A stretch of 64,000 nt of DNA from CAYQQU01 sp964419545 (GTDB lineage: Bacteria; Bacteroidota; Bacteroidia; Chitinophagales; Saprospiraceae): contig CAYQQU010000021.1 of the NCBI GenBank assembly GCA_964419545.1, positions 1-64,000 of the forward strand. Reading direction: 5' to 3'. Made by a program: the position numbers and the translations under genes. The notes under the pieces are model-generated. The model had not been told where the DNA came from, ran no database searches, and worked only from the letters and a program-made list of their open reading frames with translations. Shown here in pieces: positions 42,727-51,907 of this stretch (its first letter is position 1; each line of letters opens with the position of its first letter).

Positions 42727-44049
42727 TCAGGGTTGACTCCACGGCCGCCAACCCAACCATTCCGCGGCAGCTAACGGAACGATCAGGCCGTACTCTATAC
42801 CGACCACCCAGAGGTTCTCCCGGTAAGGAATATAGCTGTAGTTGACGTAGGTCAGGCAGATCAGCGCCGACCAGAACAGGGGATAGCGATGCCCCGTAAA
42901 CGTGCATAAGACTACGGGCAAGCAGACGTACCACGGGTGCACCGTTGTCGTGAAAAAAAGATACAGGGTAATGGCGCCGAGCATGGCGTGGGGCCAGTTG
43001 CGAATAGACGGCCGCTTTTCCAGGGCCGCGATCGTCAGGATGCCCGCCAGCGTAACCAGGGCGAGGGCCGGCCCCAAATACTGAATCTGGTTGTGCCCCG
43101 TGTAGGCGTAACCCAGCCAACGGGCAACGTAATAAAAGCCGGCGTTAAACTCAAATCGACGGAAATAAAGGTCGAGGCTGCTGCTGAAGCCGTCCCAGAA
43201 AGCCGGCCCCAGCAAAGGGGCGAACAACAGTGCGATGACGATGCCGGAGAGCGCGAAAAAACGCACGCTGCGCTTCAGGCCCAGCCGTCGTATTAAAAGC
43301 GGAAAAAACATCAGCGGCAGTAGTTTCGCCCCCACCGATAAAGCCATGGCCGCTCCCGATCCGGCGTCCTTTTTGCCGGACAACCACCACCAGGATAGCA
43401 ATAAGAAAAAGACCATCGCGCCTTCGAAGTGCAGATTGCCGACTATTTCAACGATGATCAATGGGTTGAGGGCATAGATCAGCACCCACTGGTCGGGTAA
43501 GGCCCAGCGGCGGAGCAGCCGCCCGATCAGGTGTAGCGTGCCGATCTCACAGCCGAGCAAAAAGAGCTTCATCACCAGAGCGCTTCCCCAGATGCTGTCG
43601 GGAAAAAGGCGGCAGGCTGCCGCAAAAGTCGCCTGCGCCACCGGAGGGTAGATGGTAAAATATTCCGGCGAATTCAGCTTTTCGAATAGCGCCCGGCTGA
43701 GGCCCGGAGGCGCAGGCCCGTTTTCCAGGTACCATTTAGGCAGTTGAGCGAAAGGGTTGATGCCCGCGTTGATCAGGCGACCGTCCCAGATGAACCGGTA
43801 CACGTCATCGGAAAGAGCGGGTAATGAAAACAGGAGGAGCACCCGCAGGGCGACGCCCAGCCACCGGTAGAAGCGCAAAGATCCCGGAGGGTGGTCCTGC
43901 CGCAGTATCCAGAAATACCCGCCAAACAGCAGGGCGAACGCAGCGATGATCTGCGGAAAGTCCGATTGCGCCACCCGGTAGCCCAGCCAGTAAACGGCAA
44001 GTGCGAAGAGGGCGGCAATCGCCAGGCGTACGCGGAGGTCCTTCGGCAC
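42727..44049 (-). CDS. GT-C membrane glycosyltransferase, GT87/mannosyltransferase-like
   Basis: A 440-residue polytopic membrane protein with about 11-12 helices. The loop after helix 3 has SDDVYRFIWDGRLINAGINP, typical of polyprenol-phosphate-mannose-dependent GT-C enzymes, with acidic D-D residues. Other landmarks: YPPVAQATFA, NPLIIVEIVGNLHFEGAM and a C-terminal TTTVHPWYVCLPVVL. It should add sugar from a polyprenyl-phosphate donor on the outer face of the inner membrane. The start is a GTG (44049). It ends the gene set with the GT2 upstream (17-base gap). Confidence 0.82.
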   Translation of the reverse strand: MPKDLRVRLAIAALFALAVYWLGYRVAQSDFPQIIAAFALLFGGYFWILRQDHPPGSLRFYRWLGVALRVLLLFSLPALSDDVYRFIWDGRLINAGINPFAQLPKWYLENGPAPPGLSRALFEKLNSPEYFTIYPPVAQATFAAACRLFPDSIWGSALVMKLFLLGCEIGTLHLIGRLLRRWALPDQWVLIYALNPLIIVEIVGNLHFEGAMVFFLLLSWWWLSGKKDAGSGAAMALSVGAKLLPLMFFPLLIRRLGLKRSVRFFALSGIVIALLFAPLLGPAFWDGFSSSLDLYFRRFEFNAGFYYVARWLGYAYTGHNQIQYLGPALALVTLAGILTIAALEKRPSIRNWPHAMLGAITLYLFFTTTVHPWYVCLPVVLCTFTGHRYPLFWSALICLTYVNYSYIPYRENLWVVGIEYGLIVPLAAAEWLGWRPWSQP

Positions 44050-44066
44050 GTCGGAGCAGGTTTAGC

Positions 44067-45623
44067 CTACTTCAGGCTCAGGTGCCGCAGCGTAAAATAA
44101 AATATCGTGCCGTACCCCGCGGCCAGCATGAGGTGGAACAGCAGGAAGGTGGTGTTCTGCAACCAGAAACCGGCCGCCACCGCACCCAGAAAGTAGAGGG
44201 CCAGTACGCCTTCCATGATCGTCGTCCACGATATTTTCCGCATCAGGTACTTTTTGGAGTTGAAAGAATCGCGGATGCTGCGGATGTTAAATTTGGGCGT
44301 CCGTACGAAGGGCGACTTCCGGCCCAGGTAGCCCTGCACCACGGCTACGGTATTGTGCAACGACAAGCCCATCGACAGGGCCAGGAAAAGGGGAAAGAGA
44401 AAAATGAATTTGTACAGTACGCCCGGGAACTTATCGCGGTGCACCGGCGCCTGAACATTGGCGACGTAGTAGACCCCGATGATGGAGAGGAGGCCCACCA
44501 GGAAATAGGCGAAGAAATTTTTACTCAGCCCGATCGCTACCAGGTCGCCCAGAAAAAATAACAGGGGAACGCTGAATACGCCGGTGACGAAAACGAATAC
44601 AAAGATGGTGCTCGACAGCAGATGGGTGGTGGCGTGGACCTTCTGGGCGAGGCTCAATCCCGAGCGCCAGACGGTGGGCAGCATTTTCCGGGCCGTTTCG
44701 GCGCCGCCTTTCATCCACCGGAACTGTTGCGATTTGAGGCCGTTCATTTCCGCCGGCAATTCCGCCGGAGAGCCGACCTGTTCGAGGTATTGTATTTTCC
44801 AGCCCCGCAGCTGGGCCCGGATGCTGAGGTCGAAATCTTCGGTAAGGGTATCGGCTTCCCAGCCGCCCGCGTCGTCGATGGTGTCGCGGCGCCAGACCCC
44901 CGCGGTGCCGTTGAACTGGAGCATATAATCGGCCGCCATCCGGCCTTTTTGTTCGACGGTGAAGTGAACGTTGAGCTGCAGGGCCTGCAATTTGGTGATC
45001 AGCGAATAATCTTCGTTGATGTGTTCCCAGCGCGTCTGCACCACGCCCACCTTTTCATCGCGGAAATACGGGATGGTCTGTTTCAGGAAATCCGGGCGGG
45101 GCAGAAAGTCGGCGTCGAAGATAGCGATGAAGGCGCCGCGGGCGAAAGGCATGGCGTCGCGCAGAGCGCCCGCCTTGAAGCCCTGCCGGTTGGGGCGGCG
45201 TATTTGTTCGATGTGAAAGCCGAGAGCCTGGTATTCTTCCACTTTACGACGGGTGATCTGCAGGGTCTCGTCGGTGGAGTCGTCAAGGACGTGAATTTCA
45301 AAGCGATCCCGCGGGTAATCCAGCCCGGCGATATTGTCGATGAGGCGTTCGACGACGTACATCTCGTTGAAAACGGGTAGTTGGATGGTGACGAAAGGCC
45401 ATGCTTCCGTTTCGATCTCCGTTTCGTCTTCGTGTCCGCCGGCGATCACCAACTGCCCGGCGCTCTTCCTGGCGGGTTGCGGGCTCGGCGCCGCGACGGC
45501 CGGCTGGGCGCGGGCGGCTTTTTTGTAATAGTACAACAGATGAAACTGCATCAAGCAGTAGATCGTGATGTACAAAAGCGCCAGGGTGTATATCGCCAAT
45601 ACGGTGTAAGCCAGATAAATCAT
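44067..45623 (-). CDS. Processive GT2 membrane glycosyltransferase (cellulose-synthase-like)
   Basis: A 518-residue protein: an N-terminal helix (residues 3-30), a Pro/Ala linker, a GT-A catalytic domain and three or more C-terminal helices. Catalytic motifs in order: LPVFNE, LDDSTDET, FDADFLP (the metal DxD), LTEDFDLSIR (base TED) and QQFRWMKGG (QxxRW). The arrangement is that of glucan/glucomannan synthase-like transferases. It is 85 bases from the DPM1-like gene and 17 from the GT-C gene, all in one direction. Confidence 0.92.
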   Translation of the reverse strand: MIYLAYTVLAIYTLALLYITIYCLMQFHLLYYYKKAARAQPAVAAPSPQPARKSAGQLVIAGGHEDETEIETEAWPFVTIQLPVFNEMYVVERLIDNIAGLDYPRDRFEIHVLDDSTDETLQITRRKVEEYQALGFHIEQIRRPNRQGFKAGALRDAMPFARGAFIAIFDADFLPRPDFLKQTIPYFRDEKVGVVQTRWEHINEDYSLITKLQALQLNVHFTVEQKGRMAADYMLQFNGTAGVWRRDTIDDAGGWEADTLTEDFDLSIRAQLRGWKIQYLEQVGSPAELPAEMNGLKSQQFRWMKGGAETARKMLPTVWRSGLSLAQKVHATTHLLSSTIFVFVFVTGVFSVPLLFFLGDLVAIGLSKNFFAYFLVGLLSIIGVYYVANVQAPVHRDKFPGVLYKFIFLFPLFLALSMGLSLHNTVAVVQGYLGRKSPFVRTPKFNIRSIRDSFNSKKYLMRKISWTTIMEGVLALYFLGAVAAGFWLQNTTFLLFHLMLAAGYGTIFYFTLRHLSLK

Positions 45624-45708
45624 CGGATATCCGTTTTTGTTCTGATATTCCTAATTAATTTTTTTTGGGGCGAAAAGGTTTCGCAAAGGGGGTGTTCTGA
45701 AAAAAGGA

Positions 45709-46407
45709 TCAAAGCAGTTTGAAGATCGTCCACAGTATTTTATGACCGGCGAGGATAGTGCCGCGCAGTGTTCCCGATACTTTGGATACGCCTACGCGGC
45801 GCCGGTAGCGCACGGCGACCTCTTTGCAGCGCAATCCCATTTTGGCCGCCCGCACCTGCATCTCCACCGTCCAGCCGAAGTTGGGGTCCTGCATATTCAG
45901 GGCCAGCAACTTATCGTAGCGGATAGCGCGAAAAGGCCCCAGGTCGGTAAAATGATAATCGTAAAACAACCGGATCAGCGTGGTCGCCAGCCAGTTGCCG
46001 AAAATTTGCTGGGGCATCATCGATCCTTTTTCGAGCTTTCCAAGCGCCCGGGAGCCGATGACGAGGTCCATGTTCTCTTCGAAGATCGGCCTGACGAGGT
46101 CGGGCAGTTCTTCGGGATAGTCCGAGTAGTCGCCATCCAGGAAAACGACAATGTCGGGCCTTTGGGGGGCCGCTTTCTTTTCCAGGTAGCTGATGCCCCG
46201 CAAACAAGCGCTTCCGTACCCTTTGCGGGCTTCGTGCAATACCGTGGCGCCGGCCGCCTCTGCTACGGCTGCCGTGCGGTCGGTGCTGCCGTTATTACAG
46301 ACGATCACCTCTCTGACCCACTCGCCGGGGATATCGGCCAAGACCAGCCCGATCGATGCTTCTTCGTTGAAGGCCGGGATGATAACGTCAATAACAGGTT
46401 TTTCCAA
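45709..46407 (-). CDS. Polyprenyl-phosphate sugar synthase, DPM1-like GT2
   Basis: A GT2 of about 232 residues lacking membrane helices. Motifs: DVIIPAFNEEASIGLVLADI, ARKGYGSACLRGI, FLDGDYSDYPE with the metal DxD, VIGSRALGKLEKGSMMPQQ and DLGPFRAIRYDKLLAL. This pattern is that of dolichyl/polyprenyl-phosphate mannose or glucose synthases. There is no ATG: TTG at 46407 (LEKPVIDVII) is the best start by homology, with another TTG at 46482. It probably supplies the lipid-linked sugar to the GT-C enzyme at 42727. Confidence 0.85.
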   Translation of the reverse strand: MEKPVIDVIIPAFNEEASIGLVLADIPGEWVREVIVCNNGSTDRTAAVAEAAGATVLHEARKGYGSACLRGISYLEKKAAPQRPDIVVFLDGDYSDYPEELPDLVRPIFEENMDLVIGSRALGKLEKGSMMPQQIFGNWLATTLIRLFYDYHFTDLGPFRAIRYDKLLALNMQDPNFGWTVEMQVRAAKMGLRCKEVAVRYRRRVGVSKVSGTLRGTILAGHKILWTIFKLL

Positions 46408-46671
46408 GGCGGTAATTCGGTTAATTGATAAGGCTTGCGCCTGCAGTAATTTGGTTGGGATGTTCAGAAGTTGAAAACACAATCAAACACAAAGGTAGCA
46501 GATTTCTGCACACTTACTATGTCCGCCTCCGAACATATTTTGGCCAATACTCCGCCCGGCAGCCGCGTTTTTGTACCGGAAAAAGCCTTACTTTGCGTCG
46601 AAATTTCGCCTCGGTTTATTCGTTTGCTAATAGTGAAATGTATGCCGCCGGGATCGGTACAATACTTCGGG

Positions 46672-48162
46672 ATGAAAAAATTATGCTATCTGTGCTTACT
46701 GGCGTTTCCTTTTCTGTGGATGACGTGCACGCCGGAAGAAGATGATTTTATCACCGACGGCAGCGTGCGGCTGGCCTTTTCCACGGATACCCTGCGCTTC
46801 GATACGGTATTCACCGAACTGGGGTCGGCTACGCGCTACGTCAAGATCTACAATCGCAACGGCCGGCCCATCCGCATCGGCCGGATCGCCCTCGAAAGCG
46901 GCGAGCAGTCTTCGTTTCGCATGAACGTAGACGGAACGCCCGGCGCCGTCGTGGAAGAGGTGAAAGTATTTGCCAACGACAGCATCTATCTCTTCGCCGA
47001 AGTGACGGTCGATCCCGATCAGCCCTTATCGGTAAGCCCCTTTGTGATCGAAGAACGCATCGTTTTCGAGATCAACGACAATGTGCAGTACGTCAATCTG
47101 GAAGCCTGGGGGCAAAACGCGAATTACGTTCCCAGCCGCTTCAGTCGCGGCGAGGCGAGTATCCTGACGTGTAATAACGGCGAGGTGGTCTGGGACGACC
47201 TGAAGCCCTACGTGGTCTACGGCGCGTTATTTATCGACAGCTGCCGCCTCGTCATCCCGCCCGGCGCGCGCATCCACGTGCACGGCGGCGTTGCCCAGAA
47301 TGAGCTGTTCGGCGGGGTTTACAACGATGGCATCCTCTACACCCTGGCGAACGGCAGCCTCGAGATCAGAGGAACCGCCGAAGACTCGGTCGTCATTCAG
47401 GGCGACCGGCTGGAGGAGCCTTTTCTCGATGATCCGGGGCAGTGGAACGGCATTATTCTGGGGCGGGGCAGCAAAAATAACCTCATTGAGTTCGCCACCA
47501 TCAAAAATTCGCGGTTCGGCCTGCTGGTGGATTCTGCGGCTGAACTTACGATACGCAATACCAGCATCCACAACACCAGCAGCAGCGGCATCGTCGGGTT
47601 TTCCAGCGCCGTCAAGGCTGAAAACTGTTTGATCTTCGGTACCGGCGCCGCGCCGGTCAGCGTAGTGCTGGGCGGTAATTATGAGTTTACGTATTGCACC
47701 CTCGCGGCTTACGGCGTCGACGCTCCGGCCGTTTCGATGAGTAACTTTTTCTGCTACGACGGCCCCATTCCCTGCGAGGTCGCCGAAGCCCGGCCGTTGC
47801 GCGCCCGCTTCCTCAATTCTATCCTTTACAGCTCCCGCTCCGACGCCATCGATCTCGCCGACGGATTCGGCGGAGAAGAACCCGCCTTTTTCGACCTGCG
47901 GTTCGAGCACGCCGTTGTCCGGGTGGATGATCTGCTCGATGCTTATCCCGACTTTTTCGAGACCTTATGCGCCCCCTGTATCCAGGTTGACAACCGGGAT
48001 CCCCTCTTCAACGAACCTTTTGATGATGATTTTCAGCTCGACTCCCTTTCGGTAGCCATTGGTCAGGCCCTGCCGCTGCCGGATATTCCGGTCGACCTGC
48101 TGAACTTTCCGCGCGATCCGGAACAACCGGATATCGGCGCTTACGAAGACCAGCGGGAGTAA
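46672..48162 (+). CDS. Right-handed beta-helix lipoprotein
   Basis: A 496-residue protein. The start at 46672 begins a lipoprotein signal (MKKLCYLCLLAFPFLWMTC, cysteine at 19). The N-terminal domain (25-160) is Ig-like; then a beta-helix reads LVIPPGARIHVHGGVAQNEL, VVIQGDRLEEPFLD, WNGIILGRGSKNNLIEFATI and GLLVDSAAELTIRNTSIHNT. It ends with PDIGAYEDQRE, the usual closing motif of these proteins. The family resembles pectin-lyase-fold and parallel beta-helix enzymes, but catalytic residues cannot be judged. It is divergent from the DPM1-like gene. Confidence 0.85.
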   Translation: MKKLCYLCLLAFPFLWMTCTPEEDDFITDGSVRLAFSTDTLRFDTVFTELGSATRYVKIYNRNGRPIRIGRIALESGEQSSFRMNVDGTPGAVVEEVKVFANDSIYLFAEVTVDPDQPLSVSPFVIEERIVFEINDNVQYVNLEAWGQNANYVPSRFSRGEASILTCNNGEVVWDDLKPYVVYGALFIDSCRLVIPPGARIHVHGGVAQNELFGGVYNDGILYTLANGSLEIRGTAEDSVVIQGDRLEEPFLDDPGQWNGIILGRGSKNNLIEFATIKNSRFGLLVDSAAELTIRNTSIHNTSSSGIVGFSSAVKAENCLIFGTGAAPVSVVLGGNYEFTYCTLAAYGVDAPAVSMSNFFCYDGPIPCEVAEARPLRARFLNSILYSSRSDAIDLADGFGGEEPAFFDLRFEHAVVRVDDLLDAYPDFFETLCAPCIQVDNRDPLFNEPFDDDFQLDSLSVAIGQALPLPDIPVDLLNFPRDPEQPDIGAYEDQRE

Positions 48163-48171
48163 AAACAACCA

Positions 48172-48414
48172 TTAGCAGTAACCGGCGAGCGAAATGCCGT
48201 CGACGCTGATGAGGTGATCGAGGCGTATTCTGCGGCCGTCCGCCAGTAAAAGGAATTCTTCCTTCCGGCGAGTGAACAGGTCGACAATGCGACTGCGCAC
48301 CTCCCGTTCTTCCCCGGTTGCCGTCCGGAAACGGATCATGCACTGGCGTCCCAGCGTAGCCCGCATTTCCAGTTCGTCGTAAAAAGAACAGCTGATCGGT
48401 TGGTAAGCCGCCAT
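48172..48414 (-). CDS. Rof/Rho-binding antiterminator-like protein
   Basis: An 80-residue protein (MAAYQPISCSFYDELEMRAT, REVRSRIVDLFTRRKEEFLL, GRRIRLDHLISVDGISL). The pattern matches the Rof / Rho-binding antiterminator family, an Sm-like fold that inhibits the termination factor Rho. The start at 48414 is chosen because homology starts there; a longer minus-strand frame from 48717 is a shadow of the SDR gene. It converges with the beta-helix gene and is divergent from the SDR. Confidence 0.75.
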   Translation of the reverse strand: MAAYQPISCSFYDELEMRATLGRQCMIRFRTATGEEREVRSRIVDLFTRRKEEFLLLADGRRIRLDHLISVDGISLAGYC

Positions 48415-48490
48415 GTAGCGATGATTTTGATTCTCCAAATAAAACAAATGTGGAGCAGTCCGGGTTGAAACCGGATAAAAACCCTCCGAT

Positions 48491-49312
48491 ATGCCAAACG
48501 AATATACCATAGCGATCCTGGGCTGCGGCTGGCTGGGGCTGCCCCTGGGCGCCGAGTTGGCGAAAGCCGGATACCGGGTGAAGGGATCGACCAGGAACGA
48601 AGAAAAAATGGCCACTTTATCCAGCAGTGGCATACGACCGTTCCGGATAAGCGTGGAAGAAGGCGTGCGGGGAGAAGCGGTCGCTGATTTTTTTGCGGCC
48701 GATCTGCTGGTGATCACCCTGCCGCCCGGGCGCGGCGGGGCGGATGTCGAAGCGCGTTATCCCCGGCAATTGCAAAACATCATGGCGGCAGCCGAGGGCG
48801 TTCCCCGCATTCTTTTCACCTCTTCCACCGGGATATACGGCAGAGCTGCCGGCCGGGTCACCGAGCAAACGCCGCCGGACCTGAGCACCTCGCGGGGCCG
48901 CGCTTTGGCCGGCGCCGAGGCGGCGGTATCGGGCAAGGCGGGCGAACGCGCGACCATCCTGCGGTTGGCGGGACTGGTGGGCGGCGACCGGCATCCCGCT
49001 CGCTGGCTGGCCGGCAGGAAAGATCTGCCCGGAGGTGAAGATCCGGTCAATTTAGTGCGCCGGGCCGACGTGCTGGGCGTCATCCTGGCCCTCATCCGCC
49101 GCGACCAATGGGGGGCGGTGTACAACGTGGTCGCCGACGAGCACCCCACCCGCCGGGTGTTTTACACCCACGCCGCCGCGCAGCGCTCGCTCGACCCGCC
49201 TTCCTTTTTACCGGCAGACGGGGGCGACGGCAAAATGGTGGTTAATGATAAGCTGAAACACGAACTGGGTTATACTCTTCTCTTCCCGGAACCCATGCTT
49301 TGGGGACCTTGA
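48491..49312 (+). CDS. NAD(P)-dependent SDR/epimerase-like protein (YeeZ-like)
   Basis: A 273-residue Rossmann protein with the nucleotide loop AILGCGWLGLPLG (GxGxxG), FAADLLVITLPPGR, FTSSTGIYG, the region following the usual Ser-Tyr triad, and a later GAVYNVVADEHPTR segment. Extended SDRs of this type are nucleotide-sugar or uncharacterised epimerases. The tyrosine-x3-lysine catalytic motif is not obvious, so activity is uncertain. A perfect terminator follows. Confidence 0.85.
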   Translation: MPNEYTIAILGCGWLGLPLGAELAKAGYRVKGSTRNEEKMATLSSSGIRPFRISVEEGVRGEAVADFFAADLLVITLPPGRGGADVEARYPRQLQNIMAAAEGVPRILFTSSTGIYGRAAGRVTEQTPPDLSTSRGRALAGAEAAVSGKAGERATILRLAGLVGGDRHPARWLAGRKDLPGGEDPVNLVRRADVLGVILALIRRDQWGAVYNVVADEHPTRRVFYTHAAAQRSLDPPSFLPADGGDGKMVVNDKLKHELGYTLLFPEPMLWGP

Positions 49313-49329
49313 CCACAGCAACAAAAAGA

Positions 49330-49363
49330 AAAGCGTCATCCTCGCACAGGAGGATGACGCTTT
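49330..49363. terminator. Strong hairpin terminator
   Basis: A perfect 14-bp stem, AAAGCGTCATCCTC (49330-49343) with GAGGATGACGCTTT (49350-49363), and a six-base loop. A A-run precedes it and the stem ends in Ts. It serves the convergent SDR and DUF2911 genes. Confidence 0.8.
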
Positions 49364-49385
49364 CCGGATCAGTATGCGGTTGCGA

Positions 49386-50291
49386 TTACTGTTTTTCCAT
49401 CGGCTTGGCCTTTTTGATAGTCGGCATTTCGCCTTTGGCCATTTTGGACCATTCGGCGATGGAGGCCTTATTCATGCGAATGTAATCGTTGTTGTTGGAC
49501 TTTTGTGCGTCAGCGAGGGATTTCTCGGCTACCTTGATCGCTTCGCTATACTCTTTCATATCCGCCAGGATGAGGGCCTCGCGGCGCAGTTGCCAGAAGC
49601 GGGCGTCGTCCTTGGCAGTAACTTTGCGGACGTATTTCAGGGCCTTGTCCAGGTCTTCACCCTGGTTGTGCAGATAGGTGCCCATTGCGAAGTAGTCCTG
49701 ATCGCTGGGGCCGGCCAGCATCTTCTCGAATTGGGTGTTGACCTGCTTTTCGGTGTGGACGGCGAGCGGAAGGACCACTTTGGTGTTTTCCCACTTCAGG
49801 TAAATATTGGCGTCCTGTCCGCTGACGTCGCTCAGGCCGATGGTAAAAGATTCGACCTGGCTTTTCGTCTTCTGCGTTTTCACGGAGAAGGCTGCGGCCG
49901 GTTCTTTTTCCAGGTAGCTGCTCCAGCTTCCCGACTCATAGGGGTAGAGCATGAACTTCCATTCGCTATCGGTCGGCACCGTCAGGACGGCGTAGCTGCC
50001 GGCTTCCAGGTCTTCCCCGGCCAGCATTACGTCTTCGCTGAACGTAAACTTAGTAGCGGCGTTGGCGCCGGTTCTCCAGGTTTCGCCGAACGGAACGAGG
50101 CCGTCGGCGGCAAAGATGGTGCGGTCTTTTACGCCCGGGCGGCTGTATTCGATAGTAACATCCGTCAGGCCTACCGTTTGCATGACCTTAGCGGCAGGGC
50201 TGGGGGCCGGCGTGCGCAGCTGGGCCTTCAGCGAGCTGTAGGTGGTCAGCATCAGCGCGAATACGAGGATACTTAGGACGAGTTTCTTCAT
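49386..50291 (-). CDS. DUF2911 exported protein
   Basis: A 301-residue protein with a signal peptide (MKKLVLSILVFALMLTTYSS, cleavage near KAQ). Residues about 25-175 are a DUF2911 domain (VTIEYSRPGVKDRTIFA, LVPFGETWRTGANAATKFTF, GSYAVLTVPTDSEWKFML). The C-terminal 120 residues are helical and TPR-like (NQGEDLDKALKYVRKVTAKD, EYSEAIKVAEKSLADAQ) and end in a Lys-rich tail. The function of DUF2911 is unknown. A TAnnTTTG box lies at 50335-50342. Confidence 0.88.
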   Translation of the reverse strand: MKKLVLSILVFALMLTTYSSLKAQLRTPAPSPAAKVMQTVGLTDVTIEYSRPGVKDRTIFAADGLVPFGETWRTGANAATKFTFSEDVMLAGEDLEAGSYAVLTVPTDSEWKFMLYPYESGSWSSYLEKEPAAAFSVKTQKTKSQVESFTIGLSDVSGQDANIYLKWENTKVVLPLAVHTEKQVNTQFEKMLAGPSDQDYFAMGTYLHNQGEDLDKALKYVRKVTAKDDARFWQLRREALILADMKEYSEAIKVAEKSLADAQKSNNNDYIRMNKASIAEWSKMAKGEMPTIKKAKPMEKQ

Positions 50292-50334
50292 CGCAACGTG
50301 GTTTTGGATTTGGATTCATTAATTTTCGTCGTGC

Positions 50335-50342
50335 AAAATTAA
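50335..50342 (-). promoter_or_regulatory. Candidate -7 box of the DUF2911 gene
   Basis: TAATTTTG on the minus strand matches TAnnTTTG, giving a leader of about 40 bases to the ATG at 50291. Confidence 0.4.
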
Positions 50343-50462
50343 AGTTTTTAACTTCCTGAACCGTTTTTTGCTGCAGGCTTTCACATTTTTTTAAGAAATG
50401 CAGCCCTTTCCTCATTGCAGAAAAATAAGCAGATTGCAGCTTTCCAAAAAGAAAACAGATCG

Positions 50463-51662
50463 ATGTCACGACCTCTTCCATTGATTCCCGCCGTTCAGCA
50501 TTACGCCTGGGGGGGATACGATTTTATTCCCCAGCTTTTGGGCATTGCCAATCCTGATCACAAGCCTTACGCGGAGCTTTGGATGGGGGCCCATCCCCGG
50601 GGCGTCGCGCGCTTGCGGCTGGATGGGGCGCAACCGGCCGTCCCGGAATGGCTGGCGGAAGATCCGGCCGGCCGGCTGGGGCAGGATGTAGTCCGGCAAT
50701 TTGGTCCGCAATTGCCTTTTTTGTTCAAGGTGCTCGACGTGCGCCGCATGCTGTCCATTCAGGCGCATCCCAACAAAGCGCAGGCAGAAGCGGGATTTGC
50801 CCGCGAAAATGCAGCAGGCGTCCCGGTGGATGCGCCGCACCGCAATTTCAAGGACGACAACCACAAGCCGGAAGTAATGGTCGCCCTGACCGACTTCTGG
50901 CTCCTGCACGGTTTTCGACCCGGATCGGAGATAAAGCGCATGCTTACGGAGGTCCGGGAATTTCGGGCATTGACGCCCCATTTTGACGGATCGGATATCA
51001 AAAAGTTATATGCCTTTGTGATGAGCTTACCGCAGCCGGAAGTCGACCGGTTGTTACATCCGCTGCGGGAACGGCTCACGGCCGAAGCGCCGCGGGATAA
51101 AGATCAGCCGGATTACTGGGCCCTGGAGGCTTTTCGTGACTACGACAGCGCGGAGGGTCATAGTGACCGGGGAATCTTTTCGATTTACTTGTTGAACTTG
51201 GTCCGGCTGGCGCCCGGGGAAGGCATCTTTCAGGCAGCGGGTGTTCCCCATGCCTATCTGGAAGGCGTCAACATGGAACTGATGGCCAATTCGGACAACG
51301 TGTTCCGGGGCGGGCTGACCCCTAAGCATATGGACCCCGAGGCTTTGATGCATCACCTGGTTTTTGAGTCGGTCGACCCGCAGATATTGACGGGTGAACG
51401 GCTTTCTTCCGCCGAGGTCACTTATCCGACGCCGGCGCCCGACTTTGTGTTGAGCCGCGTCGATATCAGGTCGAAGGAGTCTTATAGGTGCGGACCGTCG
51501 AGGGGGCCCGAGGTGCTTATCGTCACTGAAGGCGAAGTGCTGATCGACGAACAGCTGAAAATGCCGAGGGGCGATGCTTTTTTCGTGCCCCACGGCGTAG
51601 CGTATACCATCACCGGGCAGGAAAGCGAGAACCAGCTCTTTCGGGCGGCTGTCCCGGTATAA
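50463..51662 (+). CDS. manA: Mannose-6-phosphate isomerase, class I
   Basis: A 399-residue cupin-fold zinc enzyme converting mannose 6-phosphate and fructose 6-phosphate. Landmarks: YAWGGYDFIPQLLG, YAELWMGAHPRG, LFKVLDVRRMLSIQAHPNK (zinc Q/H pair), NHKPEVMVALTDFWLL (zinc E), GVPHAYLEGVNMELMANSDN (zinc H and the substrate loop) and FRGGLTPKH. Start at 50463; the open frame reaches further upstream without homology. It feeds GDP-mannose synthesis, so it fits the nearby polyprenyl-mannose-type glycosyltransferases. Confidence 0.96.
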   Translation: MSRPLPLIPAVQHYAWGGYDFIPQLLGIANPDHKPYAELWMGAHPRGVARLRLDGAQPAVPEWLAEDPAGRLGQDVVRQFGPQLPFLFKVLDVRRMLSIQAHPNKAQAEAGFARENAAGVPVDAPHRNFKDDNHKPEVMVALTDFWLLHGFRPGSEIKRMLTEVREFRALTPHFDGSDIKKLYAFVMSLPQPEVDRLLHPLRERLTAEAPRDKDQPDYWALEAFRDYDSAEGHSDRGIFSIYLLNLVRLAPGEGIFQAAGVPHAYLEGVNMELMANSDNVFRGGLTPKHMDPEALMHHLVFESVDPQILTGERLSSAEVTYPTPAPDFVLSRVDIRSKESYRCGPSRGPEVLIVTEGEVLIDEQLKMPRGDAFFVPHGVAYTITGQESENQLFRAAVPV

Positions 51663-51907
51663 CCGGGGAGGGGCGAGTATTTTGTACCCGGATTATTTAT
51701 GGATTCATCCTTTGTGAAGCCAAACTGCCCGCCATTCTGCCCCGTTAGGGTCGATACGCACCGTATCTGGGAATACCTGCCTGCAGCAGGCGTGTCGCCC
51801 GCCTGTACGAACGCAAGCCTGAAAACCGTCATGACAAAGAATCCATGAATAATCCGGGTTAACGAAGTATAGCGCCAAAGGAAGCAGTCAGTTTTTCCAC
51901 CCAACAA
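51663..51907. other. Intergenic region filled by a repeat copy
   Basis: Between manA and the convergent protease gene. It is almost fully occupied by the complete repeat copy at 51686-51859. No gene is supported. Confidence 0.75.
51686..51859. repeat. Full copy of the ACCCGGATTATT repeat family
   Basis: 174 bp bounded by near-perfect 21-base terminal inverted repeats (51686-51706 and 51839-51859, 20 of 21 matching). The interior shares blocks in the same order with the copy at 53301: CCCGCCATTCTGCCCC, CACCGTATCTGG, CGCCTG...CAGGC, TGTCGCCCG, CGAACGCAAGCCTG and AACCGTCATGA. It has no coding capacity. It looks like a non-autonomous mobile or regulatory repeat. Confidence 0.85.

Noticed and set aside
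48172..48717. Longer 181-residue version of the Rof-like protein
   Set aside because: The first ~100 residues overlap the divergent SDR gene and have shadow-like composition; homology begins at 48414.
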